From positions 1 to 26,711 of the forward strand of contig CBDUQU010000023.1 in NCBI GenBank assembly GCA_965369445.1: a stretch of 26,711 bases of DNA, written 5' to 3'. The stretch comes from SM23-73-3 sp965369445. Its GTDB lineage: Bacteria > Zixibacteria > MSB-5A5 > SM1-73. The position numbers were made by a program, and so were the translations under genes. Below the pieces are notes generated by a model. It searched no databases, was not told the DNA's origin, and was given only the letters and a program-made list of their open reading frames with translations. Positions 15,499 through 23,900 of this stretch are shown in pieces. Every line of letters begins with the position of its first letter. Position 1 is the stretch's first letter.

Positions 15499-16332
15499 TT
15501 AATCCCAATCCCGGTGCCTGGGGTGATCGTCCCCAAAATGGATGTTGATTATCGGTAGAAGCCTGAATGGCGGCGGATTATTCCCGCAGTAGTTGAGAAG
15601 GCCAATCTGCACCCCTTTAAGCCGCCCGGCGTAGTTGAAAACTCCGATGGAGAGGCCGGTGAAGTTTCCTTTGGCCTTGCAGTATCCTCCCACTGCCAGA
15701 CCGGTCATGTTGTCGGACTGGACTTTTACTCCACCGATCGTGATACCGGTTATATCCTGGCCTCCTACTCCTAATCCACCGACTGTGATGCCGGTTATAT
15801 CCTGACCGCCAACGCCCAGACCTCCGATGGTGATGCCGGTTATATCCTGAGCGCCAACCCCCAAACCTCCAATGCTGATACCGGTTATATCCTGAGCGCC
15901 GACACCCAACCCTCCGATCATGAGACCCGTTACATCCTGTGCTCCTATGCCCAGACCACCGATGGCTATTCCTTCGATGTCTCCGGCGGCCAGCCCTATG
16001 CCTCCGACTGACAGGCCGGTTATCTTCTCACCGGCCATACCAACCGTACCGAAGGAGATACCCTTCAACTCCCTGGCGCTCAACCCGACCAAGCCCACGG
16101 CCAGACCGTTCATAACCGCATCAGGATTCTTTTTCGGTATCCAGAAGGTGAGATTTATCCCATTGATCCTCTCAACCCCTCTGTCAACAAGATTGAAACG
16201 GATTCCATCAAACCTCTTCGAATTGCCGAAACTTATGCCCTTTCCTCGAGAGGGGATATCCAGCGATGAGGCAAAAGAGCTACTGATACTCAACGTCAAG
16301 AAAACAACAAGGTAAGCCAGACAGCGTCTCAT
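15499..16332 (-). CDS. exported 15-residue-repeat protein, LA_2272-like
   Basis: This 277-residue protein has a clear signal peptide (1-22, LVVFLTLSISSSFASS) and a short N-terminal region. From about 81 to 244 it has ten or eleven tandem 15-residue units of the form GLGVGAQDITGITIG. The C-terminal units diverge to GVFNYAGRLKGVQIGLLNY and a final FRLLPIINIHFG, as in the LA_2272-type surface repeat family (from memory). The strict period and buried G/I/V pattern suggest a beta-solenoid or beta-barrel on the cell surface. The DNA in 15720-15960 repeats every 45 bp. The start has AAGGAG 7 bases upstream, and a TTGCAG/TATCCT promoter lies further up. Function unknown. Confidence 0.85.
   Translation of the reverse strand: MRRCLAYLVVFLTLSISSSFASSLDIPSRGKGISFGNSKRFDGIRFNLVDRGVERINGINLTFWIPKKNPDAVMNGLAVGLVGLSARELKGISFGTVGMAGEKITGLSVGGIGLAAGDIEGIAIGGLGIGAQDVTGLMIGGLGVGAQDITGISIGGLGVGAQDITGITIGGLGVGGQDITGITVGGLGVGGQDITGITIGGVKVQSDNMTGLAVGGYCKAKGNFTGLSIGVFNYAGRLKGVQIGLLNYCGNNPPPFRLLPIINIHFGDDHPRHRDWD
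15720..15960 (-). repeat. 45-bp tandem coding repeat
   Basis: The motif GGTTATATCCTG recurs at 15748, 15793, 15838 and 15883, with a variant at 15928, exactly 45 bp apart. It encodes successive 15-residue units of the exported repeat protein. Units further out are related only at protein level. Confidence 0.85.
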
Positions 16333-16405
16333 GATAATCTCCTTATTGGGACCTCAACTAGTTCGGTGACCCATTGCAGTTTCGTCTTGACCATGCCAGG
16401 AAACA

Positions 16406-16434
16406 AGGATACCAAACTTCGTCGTTTTCTGCAA
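16406..16434 (-). promoter_or_regulatory. candidate promoter of the 15-residue-repeat protein
   Basis: Reverse strand: TTGCAG (16434-16429), 17-bp spacer, TATCCT (16411-16406), about 75 bases before the ATG. Confidence 0.4.
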
Positions 16435-16543
16435 GTCTGAAGAAGTGACTGACGTTTAAGTGTACGAATCTTCGGTCTGGCGGTTCACATTTTGTGAGGA
16501 TGTCAGCCTCTTATCTTTGGTGCGAACTGACGATGGGAAATGA

Positions 16544-16575
16544 AACCAGCACCTAACTTAAGTTAGGTGCTGGTT
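16544..16575. repeat. 32-bp perfect palindrome, copy 1
   Basis: The half-site AACCAGCACCTAACTT is followed immediately by its exact complement, centred on CTTAAG. No T-tract follows. A second copy lies at 26089-26122 with one paired substitution. It sits in the 16333-16721 spacer together with the promoter at 16406 and the terminator at 16625. Confidence 0.9.
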
Positions 16576-16624
16576 CGGATTCCCTGCACCAACCGCGTCT
16601 ATCCTCAAAGGGTGGCGACCGGAC

Positions 16625-16664
16625 AAAAAAAGACCCTCATTTCGCTGGCTGGGGAAATGAGGGT
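16625..16664 (-). terminator. intrinsic terminator of the ParB/SbnI-like gene
   Basis: On the reverse strand ACCCTCATTTC (right arm 16664-16654) pairs with its complement at 16643-16633 across a 10-base loop. GGGTC then leads into seven T residues (16631-16625). It lies about 60 bases after the stop at 16722. Confidence 0.85.
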
Positions 16665-16721
16665 TTGATGAGAAACAACCTAAGGCACGAACCATGTGGT
16701 TCATGCCAGAGAGGCAGTAGG

Positions 16722-17588
16722 TTACTCGTTGAAAAGAAAAACCGATTCCTGATAGAATTTGGCTTTCTTGCTCTTCATCCGGTAAGACAGAAGCTCCTTT
16801 AGAAAGAGGTTCTTCTCCGAAAGCGGCGCGTTGGACCCCAAAACCGAACAGGAGATCTCCAGGCCCAAAACCCATTGGGGAATCACAAACCTGGTCACGC
16901 CGAAGGGGAAGAGTATACCGCGGGAGACCAAATCAAGCACCTGTTCCTTTTTGAATACAGGAAGAGTGTTTATGACGGTACTCATCTCGAAATCATCAAA
17001 CACCGAAGACGGATCGACATCCAGGACGGGATGATAAATCTCCCAAGAGCTGCGATAGATTGCGATGATGCTGAAGAGATTTCTCACCCGTCTTTCCATA
17101 GACGTATCCTTTTGACTGAGCAGCAGTCCGGAACAATCCCGGAAAAGAAGATGGCAGACGGTTAGCGGATCCTCCAAAGCCTCCCTTTTCCAACTCCACT
17201 CGCAGGGAGAGATTTCAATATCCAGCTTCTTGAGCTTCTCTGTCAGTTGATTCTTGCTGATTTTGAATATCAGATGATCCCAAGACGAAAGCTCCACGCT
17301 CTCATCCATGTAGTCCACCTTCTGGACAAGCACATCGGGAAAACCCAACAGCCTCAGAGCGGAAACCCGATCGATCCCATCCAGAACCAGGAGTCTTCGA
17401 CTCTCTTTAAGTGCAAAGCCGTCCGCTTTGTTCTTCGCGGGAAGATCCGCCACTAAGACAGGATTCTTCAGATGTCCTTCCCGTTTTATCTGATCTGCGA
17501 GCCGGCGGACCCGGCCAAAATCGCAGGTCTGGTGAAAGATCAGATCATCCAGGTGAACAAATCCAAGTTTGAATAAGTTGCTCTTCAT
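16722..17588 (-). CDS. ParB/Srx-fold (SbnI/SerK-like) protein
   Basis: The first ~105 of 288 residues match the ParB N-terminal/SbnI fold: LDDLIFHQTCDFGRVRRL, then IKREGHLKNPVLVA, VLDGIDRVSALRLLGFPD and VQKVDYMDESVELSSWDH. SbnI and SerK proteins of this type are free-serine kinases, or use the fold as sensors. In relatives I remember, the histidine is followed by glutamate; here position 20 is glutamine. D70 and R73 of the VLDGxxR loop are present. The C-terminal ~170 residues are not recognised, but contain FPFGVTRFVIP. No plasmid-partition gene is nearby, so a ParB segregation role is unlikely. The SD is weak; a TATAAT lies 62 bases upstream (17655-17650). Transcription ends at the terminator 16625-16664. 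Confidence 0.8.
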   Translation of the reverse strand: MKSNLFKLGFVHLDDLIFHQTCDFGRVRRLADQIKREGHLKNPVLVADLPAKNKADGFALKESRRLLVLDGIDRVSALRLLGFPDVLVQKVDYMDESVELSSWDHLIFKISKNQLTEKLKKLDIEISPCEWSWKREALEDPLTVCHLLFRDCSGLLLSQKDTSMERRVRNLFSIIAIYRSSWEIYHPVLDVDPSSVFDDFEMSTVINTLPVFKKEQVLDLVSRGILFPFGVTRFVIPQWVLGLEISCSVLGSNAPLSEKNLFLKELLSYRMKSKKAKFYQESVFLFNE

Positions 17589-17889
17589 GGTTTCGCTTTC
17601 TTTGACTTCAGCATCAGTGAAAAATCATTTCAGTTGGTGATTTAAGCAAATTATATGCCGTCGAATCGAGATGCTCTCCCGACCGTCAGATTTGCGACGG
17701 CGAGGTTAATCTGTTGTTGTGTATGGGATTACTGACGAGCGAAAAAATCTCTTACCTCAAGCCAAGGCGAGAGTGGTAATGGAAAACCAAGTCTTAGCTA
17801 TGGTTCTGTGCAAGGACTTTCATACTTTTTGCAAGACCCAGAGAGAATGAGGCGCTTTTGGGGGAGGGATTATCGGCCCGGCGGAAAGA
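17589..17889. other. gene-free spacer
   Basis: The only feature supported is a reverse-strand TATAAT at 17655-17650, a possible -10 for the ParB/SbnI-like gene, without a good -35. No terminator with a T-tract is seen after the 17890 gene, and no open frame looks coding. Confidence 0.4.
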
Positions 17890-19014
17890 TCACTCTTCCG
17901 GCTGGCTGGTAGCAAACACGTATACCTTCTCTCTGGTCATGACCGAAAATCTAGTTGCATCAGAGGAGAACTGCACCCGGGGAAAGAAAGCACTCCAGAG
18001 TTGGTATGAGAATTCTCTCTGCCAGGTGATCTTCCCCTCCCTGTCGAAAATATAAACCAATCCCCTGGTATGTCTGTCTTTCGACTGAGCCTCTCTGCCC
18101 TTATCAAAATCTATCCCGGCGATTATCCTCTCTGCCCCGGGAGATACGTCCGCCGAGATGAACGACAGCTCGGGTTGATCCAGAGTATGCTGCCAGAGCA
18201 GCTTACCTCCTGCGACTTCAAATAGGTACAGATTCTTCTTGTCGAGGACGGCGAGATATTCACTCTCCGGGGAGAAGGACATTGCCCTGACAAACGGGCT
18301 AATCTCAAGGGAAACTTCTATCGGCTTGCCTTGATCGAAGAACCTAAGTCGTCCATCGGATGCCGTTGCCACCCAATCCCCGTCCGGGGAGACGGCGAAC
18401 TTGTCACATGGTCCAAGATTGTCTTTAAGCTGCCCTGATTCATCAAACGACATCAGACCATCTTTTGCGCTGTTGACGAGGAAGTACTTACCATTTGCTG
18501 AAAAAGAAACTCCGTTGAGAAATCCAACTGTCCGACCTAAGATCAGTTCCCCGCTCTGATTATAGAAGGCTAAACGAGATTCCGGGCTTTCCTCACCAGC
18601 AAAGATCCCCACGATCAATTTAGCTCCGTTTGACACACAAAACTCGGACACCTCAGGATTCTCGATCTCCCACAGCTTGTTTCCATCAGCAGAATAAAGT
18701 TCAAAGCTCTCAGCCCCCAGAAAACCTGCGGGAACGTCTTTGGAGTAGGTGGTTATTCCAAAAAACCCCCCGTCGTCGGAGGCAACCACCCCCTGATTCG
18801 GCTCCAGACTCATCTGAAAAGACCTTTTCCCTTCAGGCGTTGACACCCATAGCTTCTCCCGTGACGAGGAGACCACCTTCCCGTCTAAAATGTCACCGCC
18901 AATTATCCTTCCTTCGACCGGCATCTCAAGAACCAACTCGGGCTCAAGGGCAAAACCCCATTCGAAGAAAAACAATACAAAGACGAATACAAGGTACTTT
19001 GTTGCGCTTCTCAT
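17890..19014 (-). CDS. exported WD40/YVTN-like beta-propeller protein
   Basis: I start this gene at ATG 19014, where GGGAGGT is 4 bases upstream. The frame is open 14 codons further, but those residues precede the signal peptide (MRSATKYLVFVFVLFFFEWGFA, residues 1-22). The ~350-residue mature part is a propeller with repeated phrases such as VSFSANGKYFLVNSA, FAVSPDGDWVATASDGRLRFFD, MSFSPESEYLAVLDKKNLYLF and VQFSSDATRFSVMT, roughly one every 40-50 residues. Function is unknown; such proteins usually act as periplasmic or surface binding scaffolds. The propeller seems complete, and no catalytic residues are visible. A strong promoter (19077-19104) lies just inside the gap after the MATE gene. 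Confidence 0.85.
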   Translation of the reverse strand: MRSATKYLVFVFVLFFFEWGFALEPELVLEMPVEGRIIGGDILDGKVVSSSREKLWVSTPEGKRSFQMSLEPNQGVVASDDGGFFGITTYSKDVPAGFLGAESFELYSADGNKLWEIENPEVSEFCVSNGAKLIVGIFAGEESPESRLAFYNQSGELILGRTVGFLNGVSFSANGKYFLVNSAKDGLMSFDESGQLKDNLGPCDKFAVSPDGDWVATASDGRLRFFDQGKPIEVSLEISPFVRAMSFSPESEYLAVLDKKNLYLFEVAGGKLLWQHTLDQPELSFISADVSPGAERIIAGIDFDKGREAQSKDRHTRGLVYIFDREGKITWQREFSYQLWSAFFPRVQFSSDATRFSVMTREKVYVFATSQPEE

Positions 19015-19076
19015 GCGCACCTCCCAGAGGGAACGGCAAAACTCAGGATTCAGCACTTCATCCTTCTTCTATTATT

Positions 19077-19104
19077 AGTATAACGCAAACCGAAGAGTTG
19101 TCAA
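19077..19104 (-). promoter_or_regulatory. sigma70-type promoter of the WD40-like gene
   Basis: Reverse strand: TTGACA (19104-19099), 16-bp spacer, TATACT (19082-19077). It begins only 3 bases after the MATE stop codon and drives the gene starting at 19014. Confidence 0.65.
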
Positions 19105-19107
19105 GTC

Positions 19108-20478
19108 TCAAATCTTCCGGGTTTTCCACTTCCCCCGGCTAAACAAGTAGGTCAGCACGATTCCCTTGACCACGCTGGTTGAAGCTATGGCCCACCATAC
19201 TCCGGTTATCCCCATGCCCCAGTGAACCGCCAGAAGATAAGCTATTGGGATGCGGGCTAAGGAGCCTGAGATCGAGACGATCATTGGAGGAACGGTGTTG
19301 CCCGCCCCTGCAAAGGAGCCCTCGAACACTATCTCCAGCGCCATGAACATCTGGGATAGGGCCAGGATTCTCAAGTACCCGATTCCGATTTCAACCACTT
19401 GTGGATCGGAGATAAAAATGGAAGCGATCTGCCTGGGGAAGGCGAAAAACATTACGCCTACAAAGCCGGTGAACAAAACCGCTATCCCGGCGGTCTGCCA
19501 GGCGGCCTGGGCTGATCTTTCGGGCTTGCCCGCTCCCAGATTCTGCCCCACCAGGGTGGAGGCGGCTATGGATAAGCCGAAGCAGGTCAGAAAGGAGATC
19601 GACTCCATACGGTTGCCGATCCCTAACGCGGCAATGGCCTCGGTTCCGAATAAAGCTACGATCCTGTTTATGAACAGGTACACCACGCTGAAGAGTATCC
19701 AAGCTGACGAGGCTGGAATGCCGACGCGCAAAATCCGCCAGACCATGGATAGGTCCAAATCCAGCTTGGGCAGAAGCGAAAACTTAAAAGCCAGCTTCCC
19801 CCGGATGATCAGCAGAATGAAAAGCGCACCTGCCACCCCTTGAGAGAATATGCTGGCTAAAGCAGCGCCATCGGTCCCCATTCGCGGAAAGGGACCCCAT
19901 CCGAAAATCAGCACCGGATCCAGAACGATGTTCAACCCCACACTGGCCATAATAATCAGCATGGGGGTCTTGGTGTCGCCGGATGCCCGAAAGATTGCTG
20001 CCAGCACGTCAAGCAGAAAGAAAAAGATGGCCCCGGCAAAGATTATCCTGAGGTATCGAACTCCCAGGTGAGTAACATCCGGTGCCGTTCCCATCAGAAT
20101 GAAGGCCCACTTGGCGAACAGGACGCCGAGAATACTCACCCCCAGGGCGAAGAGGATAGAAAAGAGATAGGCCTGCCTGGCGCTGAAGGCGGCCTGGTCG
20201 GGTTGGCTGGCTCCGATGAATCTTGCCACCAGGGCAGTAACTCCGATAGAGATGGCTCCCACCAGGGAATAGATGATCCAGATCAAAAAAGCAGAGGAGA
20301 TCACCGCCGCCAGCGACACCGCTCCCAACTTCCCTACCCAGAAGATATCCGCGATGGAGAAAGCAGTCTCCAAAAACATGGTGGCAACCGTAGGCCCGGC
20401 AAGATAGAAGATGTTCCTGGTGATCGATCCAGTGGTTAGGTCGCGTTTTGGCTTTGCTTCCGAATTCATGTATTCCAT
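19108..20478 (-). CDS. MATE-family multidrug/toxin efflux transporter
   Basis: This 456-residue protein with about twelve transmembrane helices has the MATE architecture. Both halves start with similar motifs: GSITRNIFYLAGPTVATMFLETAFSIADIFWVGKLGAVSLAAV in the first (about 17-60), and VWRILRVGIPASSAWILFS with AALGIGNRMESISFL in the second. VGQNLGAGKPERA-like and GAGNTVPPMI segments are typical family signatures. It should export cationic compounds using a Na+ or H+ gradient. ATG occurs at 20478 and again at 20469. Neither has a good SD, but a TTGTTT-N16-TATATT promoter ends 10 bases before the first, so a leaderless message is possible. It is divergent from the peptidase gene at 20954. Confidence 0.95.
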   Translation of the reverse strand: MEYMNSEAKPKRDLTTGSITRNIFYLAGPTVATMFLETAFSIADIFWVGKLGAVSLAAVISSAFLIWIIYSLVGAISIGVTALVARFIGASQPDQAAFSARQAYLFSILFALGVSILGVLFAKWAFILMGTAPDVTHLGVRYLRIIFAGAIFFFLLDVLAAIFRASGDTKTPMLIIMASVGLNIVLDPVLIFGWGPFPRMGTDGAALASIFSQGVAGALFILLIIRGKLAFKFSLLPKLDLDLSMVWRILRVGIPASSAWILFSVVYLFINRIVALFGTEAIAALGIGNRMESISFLTCFGLSIAASTLVGQNLGAGKPERSAQAAWQTAGIAVLFTGFVGVMFFAFPRQIASIFISDPQVVEIGIGYLRILALSQMFMALEIVFEGSFAGAGNTVPPMIVSISGSLARIPIAYLLAVHWGMGITGVWWAIASTSVVKGIVLTYLFSRGKWKTRKI

Positions 20479-20488
20479 TCTGGGCTTA

Positions 20489-20516
20489 AATATACGAGAT
20501 TATCTCAATTAAACAA
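20489..20516 (-). promoter_or_regulatory. candidate promoter of the MATE gene, close to the ATG
   Basis: Reverse strand: TTGTTT (20516-20511), 16-bp spacer, TATATT (20494-20489). The ATG at 20478 is only 10 bases downstream of the -10 box. Confidence 0.45.
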
Positions 20517-20634
20517 CTTCTACGGATCACCAAATCACTGATGTCCGTTTTTTTGAAGAAAGACTTGGGGTTTGCGGCTAAACCGGCAGATAATATCCAT
20601 GTTGCTGGCTGTCGGTGATGCCTGCCACCCATGC

Positions 20635-20662
20635 GCGGACGCCCCCAGACGGGAGCATCCGC
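20635..20662. repeat. stem-loop in the 20479-20953 spacer, first
   Basis: GCGGACGCCCCC (20635-20646), loop AGAC, GGGAGCATCCGC (20651-20662). There are two mismatches on the forward strand, but as reverse-strand RNA both become G-U pairs, giving a continuous 12-bp stem. Confidence 0.45.
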
Positions 20663-20699
20663 TTGCCCAGTATGACAGGTTGGTTTTGTCACTGCTGTC

Positions 20700-20724
20700 A
20701 GGGCGGGGGCTCAACCCCCGCCCT
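20700..20724. repeat. stem-loop in the 20479-20953 spacer, second
   Basis: AGGGCGGGGG (20700-20709), loop CTCAA, CCCCCGCCCT (20715-20724) form a perfect 10-bp GC stem with no T-tract. It is typical of dispersed palindromic repeats. Confidence 0.5.
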
Positions 20725-20772
20725 ATCCCTGAGCTCGACATTATTCTCCACACAGTCTGCTGACATCTATGC

Positions 20773-20800
20773 TTGACGAGTGCCGGAATTTTGTTATATT
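20773..20800 (+). promoter_or_regulatory. promoter of the C25-like peptidase gene
   Basis: TTGACG (20773-20778), 16-bp spacer, TATATT (20795-20800). It predicts a leader of about 145 bases before the ATG at 20954. Confidence 0.55.
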
Positions 20801-20953
20801 ATGCAATACAGGCTAAAGATCTGCCAGTTTGTGAACTCACGGAGCAGCCAACAGACTTGTTGCTTTCACAAAAGCTTAAACTTCAGGAGAAATCGATCGA
20901 CGTATCTTAATGGGTGCTGTTTCTGATGTAGTGGCAGAAGAAAGGGGAAAGAG

Positions 20954-23900
20954 ATGTTGAAGAGAATCGTGACGGGGGGCATAGCAGTCATATTCCTACT
21001 ATCGTGCTTTAGTTCCATCTGGCCCACCCTGGGAGAATGCAGAAAGATCGACCCCAGGAAAGTGAAAAGACTTGAGTGGATCGATCCTCTTAACCGGCAG
21101 CCGACCAGCTTTCAACAATTCCAGGTCTCGCAGCTTCCGCCGGCTCCTCTGAGGGTTAGAACCATTCAGAGATTCTCGCCCAAACCCCTTCATATCCCGA
21201 AGACAAAGGATCTCCTGGTGGCGGTAATAATCAACGCCGACCTCTTTACTCAGATTCAGGCATCAATAGACCAATACGCGCTTGATCTGGTCCATGACGG
21301 TTACACGGTGGAGCAGATCCTCTGGTCGGGCGGGGATTATGAGGATCTGCGGGATAGCCTCAGACATAGATGGATCAACTCCGGACTGGTCGGTGCCCTG
21401 CTGGTGGGGGATCTGCCCGTAGCGTGGTGTGAGCTCAACGTATGGGACCCGGAGGAGTTTCCCATCGATTACTACTTCATGGAGTTGGACGGCACCTGGT
21501 CAGATTCTGACTTCAATGGACTCCTGGAAGGTCTCTCTGCAGGCTCAGGAGACGTCGGACCGGAAATATGGGTGGGAAGATTGGCAGCCTCCAGTTTAGT
21601 CTGGGGAAACGAAGCCCAGCTTGTCCAGAATTACTTCACCAAAAATCATAACTATCGGATTGGCAGTCTCTCCCTTCCTCATAGAGCTCTATCCTTCGTG
21701 GATGATGATTGGGACTATTTCGGCGATTGTGACCTGAACTATGCTTACGGCGATGTGACCGTTATAACCGATGTCAATGAGACTATCGCCACCAACTACA
21801 AGCAGAAACTACTCGAGGACTACGAATGGGTTCACCTTTGTGCACATTCTTCCTGTTGGGCGCACACGTTCAAGATCGAATACTCTGAACCAGGAGGCGG
21901 AAGCGTGTACAATTTCGAGGTTCATGCCTTGCAGCCACATGCCCTTTTCTACAATCTCTTCGCCTGCTCTAACACAAAATTCATGGAGACCAATAATCTG
22001 GGAAACTGGTATATCTTCGTTGATAATTACGGCCTGCTGGCAATCGGCAGCACCAAGTCCGGGAGCATGCTCGATTTCTTCTCCTTTTATCAGCCTCTGG
22101 GTCAAGGCAACAGCATTGGTGAGGCTTTCAAGCAGTGGTTTGAAACCCAGGTCTGGGGTGGTTTTGAGGATTGGGAGCAGGGATGGTATTTCGGGATGAA
22201 CGTTTTGGGTGATCCGACCCTCACCATTGGCGTTCAGACCCAGGTAGCGCAAACCAGCGACTCGACCGAGATGCCGGAGGGATGCGGGACCTCGGATTGG
22301 AGCGCCATGCAGGTTACCACCAACTCGTTCTCAGATGGAAGTCCGGCCATGACCAGCGACCTTTCCGGCACCATCTGGGCTACCTGGGAAACGGGGAGGG
22401 ACGTGCGTTCCAACATCTACTCCAGCTCATACAACGGCACGTCCTGGTCTTCCGCCGAGGCGGTGGTGGTTCGTCAGTACTGGGATTTCCATCCAAGCAT
22501 GGCCACGGATATCCTGGGCAATGTTTGGGTTGCCTGGCAGAGCCTGACAGAGAACGCTGGCTACTATCCGAATATGGACGTCAGCGTCAGCTATCACACT
22601 CCCGGTGGCTGGTCATCCCCACAGATAATAACTGCGGGGGGGGACTATGACGTAGAACCAGCTATGACCGCAGACACGCAGGGCAGAGTCTGGGTGGTGT
22701 GGAAGGGGTGGAGAACGGTTAACCAGAATGTCAATTCCAACATATTCGCCAGATACTATGACGGTTCCTGGTCGCCCCGGATGACCATAACCGGTGACTT
22801 GCACGATGATTCTGATCCGGTAGCCGTAGGCGACCTTTTCGGCGGGCTCTGGGTGGTCTGGTCCACTAACAGAAATGGGAACTGGGATATCTACTCCATT
22901 CACTATGACCAGGGAGTTTGGTCTGAGTTGATTCCAATAACTACTGATCAGAGCGACGACCTGGCTCCAACCATAGCTTCAGACGCTTCCGGAAACGTAT
23001 GGGTGGCCTGGCACAGCTGGAGAGATGGCGACGCAAATGTCTACGCCAGCTATCATGACGGTTCGAGTTGGTCCTCCCTCATTCAAATTACCTTTGATTC
23101 CGGCAACGATATCATGCCCGGTCTGGCGGCAGATAATTCGGGGCAGTTGGCGCTCTCCTGGATGAGCAACTGGTGCGGGAACTGGGATGTGTTTGCCAGC
23201 TTCTACGATGGATCAAGCTGGTCCTTGCCTGAGCAGGTTACCACTGACCCAGGCAACGATTACGAGCCAGCATCTCTATTCGATGCGCTGGGAAATCCTT
23301 GCTTCATCTGGGGATCTGACAGAGACGGCGACTGGAACATATACTTCGCTGCTGATCAGTTCTCTCCCCCTGATCTTGTTTATCCGGAAGATCTCTCCTA
23401 TATCAACGACGATACGCCCCGGTTCGAGTGGTCCGCCGGTTACCGGAAAAGCGACCAGACCATTTCGCCTTCCAGTATCAGTTATACCCTGCAATACTGC
23501 AAAGATACCGCTTTCCTGACCAGCGTTACAACCATACCGGATATCCCCGGTGAATTCTATGAACTCCCGGGCGGCATGAGCTTGGACGACACCACCTATT
23601 TCTGGCGGGTGCAGGCGGTGATGGAAAGTGGGGACTCCAGTGGGTATCAGACTTCTTTCATGTTCACTGTGGACACACAAGCACCGGAGACACCATTCCT
23701 GATTTATCCGGCAAATGATACCTTTATATGTGATACCACGCCAACTTTCCGATGGTCGTCGGCAATGTCTCTATTGAAGCCTGTGCTTGTCAAGAATGAA
23801 ATCAAATCCTCCGCGCCGGAGAGATTTACGCTGCAATACTCGCCTGACAGCGAATTCACCGCTGATGTGACCACAGTTGACAGCCTGGTGGACGATCTCT

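Noticed and set aside
15720..15960. Regular 45-bp repeat resembling a CRISPR array
   Set aside because: There is no unique spacer between identical repeats; the whole unit encodes a 15-residue repeat in frame, and no cas gene is present.
16722..17588. Chromosome-partition ParB
   Set aside because: No ParA neighbour, no central ParB DNA-binding domain that I can see, and the N-terminal motifs fit SbnI-like proteins better.
19250..19843. 197-residue forward open frame opposite the MATE gene
   Set aside because: Antisense to conserved transmembrane sequence, with no family resemblance and no SD.
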